NCBI RefSeq assembly: GCF_009727055.1
Contig: NC_052358.1
Coordinates: 42,555,494 to 42,619,493 of the forward strand
DNA length: 64,000 nt
Source of the DNA: Benincasa hispida
Taxonomy: Eukaryota; Streptophyta; Magnoliopsida; Cucurbitales; Cucurbitaceae
Direction: 5' to 3'
Of the stretch, positions 59,106-64,000 are shown piece by piece. Positions within the stretch are counted from its first letter, which is position 1; each line of letters opens with the position of its first letter. Below the pieces are notes generated by a model. It had not been told where the DNA came from. It saw only the letters and a program-made list of their open reading frames with translations, and ran no database searches. The position numbers and the translations under genes were made by a program.

Positions 59106-60554
59106 ACATTTGTAATAATATACATACAGCTTCTGTCATATAAAAACTCAATTCCTTGTTTTGTAAGTGTACAAATTTATTATAGTCTACTTTAAACATC
59201 CATGTAATTAGTAGAAAAACAGTAATATTTAGTCTCTTATCACTTGACCTGATAAATTAATTTTTTCATTTGAATTTTCCCAATGCTTATCCACATTCAT
59301 GTTCTTTGTCTATTCGATACACTTTCATTTGAATATAACGGTTATTTAGCTGTATTTGTTGAGACGTCATTTATGTTAGTGTTATTGACCCAATCCTAGA
59401 AAACAGAAACTTTGAGCACTCGGGCTGGATAATGGAGGCATCGAAATTATCCTTAATTATTTAAGGTTGATCGACCCCTACTCTACTAGAAAATGGAAGT
59501 CACCATTTAGGAAGGCTTTTCTTTCACGCTGAGAAGTCTTTGCGGTGACTGTGCACTGATTTTGTACTTTTAGTGCTTTCTTATTAACTTTTTAAATGGT
59601 GAGACCACAATGCTTTGTCCTAGAGTAACTGTAGGCCTTTTGTGGGTCCTATTAATTAAAAAAAAAATTGCTCTTTTATGACCATTCTGGTGTTCATAAA
59701 ATGCTTTCACACATGGAAATTTCCCCACTTCTTCAAGAAAGTTCACAGAAAATATTTTGCCTCAAGTAACTTTTGGTTTATATTACCACAACTTTCAAAT
59801 CAGCTTTCTCTGTCTCATTTGTTAATTATTTATAGTTTTGATGGTTTTTTTTGGCAAGGAGAAGTCCCATCAGAAGTACCTGCCAGTAATTGCAACAAAT
59901 GGAGAAAGATGCTGAGGGTTCAGAATTCTGATGTGCTTTCATTCAAGCTAAATGCCATTGCTGACAGGCAAGCAGGGAAGTGCTTCCAGCAAATTGAGTG
60001 GGCCATCAAGCATGTGCTTTGCCCTTGCCTTTCTAAATCACATGTAAATCTCTGCAGTAACTGATACTATTATTAATTTGTAAAGTATTGGACACTTGTC
60101 ATGATTATTAATGGTGTATCATGACATTTACAGGCTTTCAATTCTAAAGCTCCTATTGGACATAGGAGTCTTGATTCACACATCATCAATGGCTGTGATT
60201 GTGCCTCAGGTTCACTTAATCTAATCTCTGCTTTATTTATTTTCTTGTATGTAATCAAATCATACCAAATTTTGGATTGTGAATGTTTGATTGATGAGAT
60301 AGGCAGGTATATTATAATTAGAGGTTTCATATGCAGAATGTGGCTTTTCATTCTGAATGTAATGATACTGAAATGCATTGGCATGTGACTGAAAATCTCC
60401 AATGAGTGAATTTTTCTATACCTGATGATTGTACCCTATTAGATATTTCTTCTTTAGCCAATCAAATTTGCTGGCTATAATGTAAAGATTCACATTTGAA
60501 AGGAAAAAATAGAGACCCCATAAAGGTTGAGGGATAGAATATTATCATCACACA
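59106..60554. other. Spacer between the convergent TPR and U-box genes
   Basis: Holds both 3' untranslated regions and the doubtful exons at 59860-60210. The minus-strand frame at 60073-60402 has no recognisable content. Confidence 0.5.
59860..60210 (+). pseudogene. Possible two-exon fragment of unknown function
   Basis: An open stretch begins after the AG of TTTTTTGGCAAG at about 59857-59858 and reads GEVPSEVPASNCNKWRKM, then FKLNAIADRQAGKCFQQI and EWAIKHVLCPCLSKSH. There is a plausible GT donor at 60044 and an acceptor near 60133, after which AFNSKAPIGHRSLDSH continues to another GT at about 60209. Base composition resembles coding DNA. It could be a decayed gene, exons of a longer gene or a noncoding transcript. 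I do not recognise the peptide. Confidence 0.25.
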
Positions 60555-61754
60555 TTACATATTCCTTTTGTCCTCAACCCACTTGGATCTAAGAAGCTTA
60601 AGCAGGATTCTTGCCTTTGTTTTGGTCTTTGCGCAGCACTGACTTTGCAGAAGCAGAAGCAACTGACTCAAAACACCACCTCTAATGGCCTTTTCTCTTG
60701 CTTCTACTGAATCATAACATAAAATTATAAGTGAACCAACAGCATTTTCACTGCCTCCATGATCTGATACTCTAAAAACCATCTTCACAATAGCATTTAC
60801 ACCATCTGGATTATTTACCACTTCCTCTTTTGCACTTCTCAGTACCAAAAGTTTCTCAATTGCTGCCATTGCCACTTGTGCAGAGCTTCTATCTCGTTGT
60901 TGAGCATTAGAAATGTATGAGATAAGTCCAGTAACTGCACCTTCCACAACCAAATTGTTGATGTTTTGTTCCAAGTTACTAAGTGAACATATGGCTTTGG
61001 TTGCTGCATCGGAGGCCTCCGAGTTATGGTGTAGAAGTTGCACGATTTCTCTCAATAACTCGGTGGTGTTTCCGAGTAAAGCACCAAGATCTTTAGTCTT
61101 AACTGAAGATGAAATTACCTCAACCAAATGACACAAACTGATTTTGATCATGGGAGTGCCATGACTGAACAAAACCATGAACCTTGATAATTTAGACTCA
61201 TCCATTAGCACATTTAGGGACTGTATCTGATCATCAGAAACCACAGCAACCATAAAACTAAGCGCGTGCTCTACAAATTCCTGATATTCTTTTGATAGTT
61301 TAGCTTCTGCTTCCCCAAAAACCAACTCCAAAAGCACTGACAAGAACCCAAATTGGATCAAACAAGAATTACGAGAAGAAAACTCTTCACATAAAATTCT
61401 AACTCGTTGGAGAACTTGGAGTTTGTATTCATAAGAAAACTCATCAGATTCAAGTTTAGTTCTCAAAGCAGCCATAGAATCAATAGCAGAAACGCAGTGA
61501 GGGTTTATTTGATCACTCATCTGAAGCCACTGACAAATCAAATGACGAAGAGTATTATTAGGAACAAAAGAAGGATCATGAAGCTTCTGCATTGTAACAG
61601 GACATGTGAGATTCCCAGATGCCAACCATTTCTCAATGCTTGATCTTTCATAGGTCTGTCCTGTGCAAAGAGTGACAGGATCCTTAAACAAATCAAGACT
61701 TATTGGACATCTAAACAAGTGAGGGATGGTCTCATCATGATCAGCTTCTTTCAT
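60555..61754 (-). CDS. U-box E3 ubiquitin ligase with ARM-like repeats (PUB family), single exon
   Basis: 399 residues from the ATG at 61754 (MKEADHDETIPH). The frame extends ten codons further upstream only from a TTG, so this ATG is chosen. The U-box lies at residues about 10-84, with FRCPISLDLFKDPVTLCTGQ at 14-33, TYERSSIEKW at 34-43 and CPVTMQKL, the hydrophobic core that binds E2 enzymes without zinc. From about residue 100 to 390 the protein is Leu/Ala-rich helical with ARM-like units (for example ATKAICSLSNLEQNINNLVV, VAMAAIEKLLVLRSAKEEVV, NAVGSLIILCYDSVEAREKA). Such proteins attach ubiquitin to targets bound by the ARM part and many act in stress or immune signalling. The CTGQTYER wording and short N-terminus recall the PUB25/26 and PUB30/31 groups; the orthologue is not settled. 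The gene is intact and converges on the TPR gene. Confidence 0.93.
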   Translation of the reverse strand: MKEADHDETIPHLFRCPISLDLFKDPVTLCTGQTYERSSIEKWLASGNLTCPVTMQKLHDPSFVPNNTLRHLICQWLQMSDQINPHCVSAIDSMAALRTKLESDEFSYEYKLQVLQRVRILCEEFSSRNSCLIQFGFLSVLLELVFGEAEAKLSKEYQEFVEHALSFMVAVVSDDQIQSLNVLMDESKLSRFMVLFSHGTPMIKISLCHLVEVISSSVKTKDLGALLGNTTELLREIVQLLHHNSEASDAATKAICSLSNLEQNINNLVVEGAVTGLISYISNAQQRDRSSAQVAMAAIEKLLVLRSAKEEVVNNPDGVNAIVKMVFRVSDHGGSENAVGSLIILCYDSVEAREKAIRGGVLSQLLLLLQSQCCAKTKTKARILLKLLRSKWVEDKRNM

Positions 61755-62478
61755 GGAGAGGAAAAAGAATAAAACTAACAACAACCAGGGGGAAGCAAGA
61801 GAGTGACTATCCCTATTAGAAATTTGGTAAAAAGAGAGATATGGAAATGAAATCTTTGAGCGAAGTGGATGATGATAAAAAGAAGATACGGTGGGAAAGT
61901 TTGTTCAAAAGAAAGGGAAAAGGGAAGAGACCGATTTGAGTTCTCAAAGGCTTTTCTTTTTTAGTTTCAAAAGAAAAACACAGTGATATTTGAGGAAAGG
62001 AAAATGGAGACCCCAAAAGCTAAAAGGGTGAAGAATGAAAAACTGGTGTAGAAATGGGAATCAGATGGGTAAAGCAAAAAAGGCTGAAGAAGAGGAAGTG
62101 ATGGGAAAGAAAAGAAAAGTAGGCAAATATTAAGACTTGAACAGTGAGTTTTGTATAGGGAAGTACTGATTTTGGTCTGAGCTAATGCTGTTTCACACTG
62201 GCAAATATCAGAAAAGAGAGTCAGGAAGTGGTGAGAAGCAGTGGAGGATCAGAAGAGAGGGACAAAATAGAGGTTAATCCTAGTGAGAGATGAGCAAAGA
62301 GATTTTTACAAGTAATATGATATGGAAGAAGTGTGATAAAAATTGGTCCCCATTCCTCTAATATAGAATTCAGTCAAAAACTGACCCACCACATCAAAAC
62401 AATAATAATTATTGTCTTTGAAGTTTGAATCAACCCTCATAATAAGAAAAAGTAGAAAAATAATGGGTCTAATTCCTT
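61755..62478 (-). promoter_or_regulatory. Upstream region of the U-box gene
   Basis: Probable 5' untranslated and proximal promoter DNA on the minus strand, pyrimidine-rich near the ATG (TTTTTCCTCTCC just before it). A start site could not be fixed. The short frame at 61816-62016 is likely untranslated leader, not a gene. Confidence 0.45.
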
Positions 62479-62562
62479 GAGAGAGAGAGAGAGAGAGTTT
62501 TGACTAAGAATTGTTCTTATTCCTTGTATGTGAGAGAGAGAAAGTGAGAGAGAGAGAGAGTT
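62479..62562. repeat. (GA)n microsatellites upstream of the U-box gene
   Basis: One GA run near 62480-62498 and a broken one near 62530-62562, with similar flanks (GTTTTGACTAAGAATTG and GTTTGACTGTGAAATG), so the block looks like an imperfect direct duplication. They lie about 730-810 bp upstream of the ATG and read CT on the gene's strand. Confidence 0.7.
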
Positions 62563-64000
62563 TGACTGTGAAATGTTAATGGTAATCACAATAGATTCAT
62601 GAGAAATCTCATCTTAATTATGATATAGCTTGATTATAAACACTCATACCAATCATATAATGCAAATCCAATCTGGCTAATCCTCTAATATGTGTACGAA
62701 TAAAGGCGGTCTTTGCCATATATCCATAACTATTTTATTATTCTTATATGCTTTTTAGAGACTAAGTTTTGAAAATTAAAAAAAAATGAAGTTTATATAA
62801 ACTTTGTTTTGTTTGTAGAATTTGGATACAAATTCAAATGTTTTCTTTTAAGGAAAAGAATACGACCATGGTAAACAATTGCGTGAAAATAAACACAATA
62901 TTCAAGAATAAAAAATTTTATCTTTAATTAGAGATGCTTTAATTTCATAATTTTCAAAAATTTTCAAATCCTCCTATCATGTCTAAATATATAACATCAC
63001 AAATCCACAAAGTTAATTAAAGCTTAGTTTGAAATTGTTATAGCTTTTAAAATGATAGATGTCAAATATATCTTTTTAGAAAAGTCTACTGTACTAAAGA
63101 GATTAATTTTTTACGCTAACTAGATTTTTATTCATATAATAATTTATTTAACCAAACACTACAAACATTTAAAATTCTTACAAAATTATTTTTAATGCCT
63201 TCAAAATCAATTTTAAATGGAGTTCGAATTTAGAATTTTGGAAACAAATCGTGATATTATATACTTCATTAAAACTACTATCTTACAAATATCTATATAA
63301 AACCATGAGACATCGTACATGTTTTTTGTGGTAAATTACATGCAGGAAAAATCCTAAGATATGAAACTTACTATAAGTAGTATTTATCTAGAAACCAAAA
63401 CTTATCCCAACTTTGTTTGTTTCGACTTTTCCTCCAAGTCCATAGATGCTAGTGCATGCATTAAATGATCAAATCTATAAAATAAAAGGAGCTGACCAGG
63501 GAAAAGTTTACATTTGCATTTGTACAATGATAATTTCTATTTTATCCTTCGTCACAACCATTAAAGTTAAAGATATTGGTGATCCTTTCGTGGATGAGTA
63601 TAATCTATACCATAAATATGAAACATTATAACAAAATGGTAGGGATATGTTTGATACAAGTAGTCATGTTATTTGGTCCATTACAACTATTCAAAATAGT
63701 TTATAGACGAAGTAACATATCCTTTTGTGTATAGTTGTGATCAATAACTTATATATGAATGAATTATCACAATCTAAGAGAGAAGAAATATGTTTGAAAA
63801 GAAGCCCTTTACCCTTTAGAATTTCAACTTTTAATTGTATGAATTTAAACTTTAAATTACTTATAATTTTATCAATTTGAACTATAAATTTTACACGTTC
63901 ATGGTCAATTTAAATTGTTATTGATGATTTATTTCTATTTTCACTTGATTCTATTTAAAATCAGTTTAAAATTACTTAAATAAAATTATTCTTAAAAAAT
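62563..64000. other. AT-rich intergenic DNA, no gene seen
   Basis: No convincing coding frame. The one at 63446-63631 is short and AT-biased. No element ends recognised. Confidence 0.55.

Noticed and set aside
60073..60402. 109-codon minus-strand frame downstream of the U-box gene
   Set aside because: No recognisable domain, irregular composition, and it overlaps the exon-like segments on the plus strand. No splice or promoter support seen.
61755..61784. Ten-codon upstream extension of the U-box protein
   Set aside because: It would need a TTG start. The ATG at 61754 gives a normal N-terminus directly before the U-box.
63446..63631. 61-codon frame near the right edge
   Set aside because: AT-rich surroundings, no homology recognised, and a length expected by chance.

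Overview
The window is nuclear DNA from a dicot plant. It has intron-containing genes with GT-AG splice sites, Ty1/copia and Ty3/gypsy LTR retrotransposons, a LINE and AT-rich intergenic DNA. The general look would fit Cucurbitaceae, but that is a weak impression. Two domains meet near 41.4 kb: about 41 kb of nested retrotransposons on the left, and a low-copy genic segment on the right with three convincing protein-coding genes.

Left domain (1-41,427). The oldest layer is a LINE, cut into 567-1164 and 40903-41427. A minus-strand copia element (called Copia-1 here) split it; its LTRs lie at about 1165-1585 and 40462-40902. Copia-1 was then hit repeatedly. The hits are an LTR-only copia remnant (1908-8626), an LTR element with a tRNA-Asp-type primer site (9159-15604), a solo LTR of that family (16951-18643), and a plus-strand copia (Copia-2, 18926-36971). 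Those insertions carry younger ones. A rearranged tRNA-Asp-primed element sits at 5308-8195, a gypsy solo LTR at 12040-14733, a truncated Tekay-like chromovirus at 20508-25384, and an inverted composite of the tRNA-Asp-primed family at 26914-34197. Five insertions keep perfect 5-bp target-site duplications (GTATC, AGAGT, TTACC, CTACG and, outside the nest, TTGTT), so the order of events can be read. All coding regions here are broken.

The recurrent tRNA-Asp-primed family, called the TGATG family after its LTR terminus, is the most interesting component. It has LTRs of about 1.6-1.9 kb, only about 1.5 kb of internal DNA without pol, an 18-nt primer site, a purine tract preceded by a short conserved reading frame, and a promoter with a TATA box, a 16-bp palindrome and, in one copy, 35-bp direct repeats. 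It looks like a large non-autonomous retrotransposon family. I cannot tell from sequence alone whether it has been described.

Right domain (41,428-64,000). A 6.6-kb AT-rich stretch holds an intact 554-bp solo LTR and small fold-back elements. It is followed by a six-exon RABC1-like small GTPase gene (48020-53238, plus), a three-exon plastid-targeted TPR protein gene (54582-59105, plus) and a single-exon U-box/ARM E3 ligase gene (60555-61754, minus) that converges on the TPR gene. Introns of the first two carry small fold-back or MITE-like insertions. The three genes have unrelated housekeeping or regulatory roles and show no sign of being a cluster.
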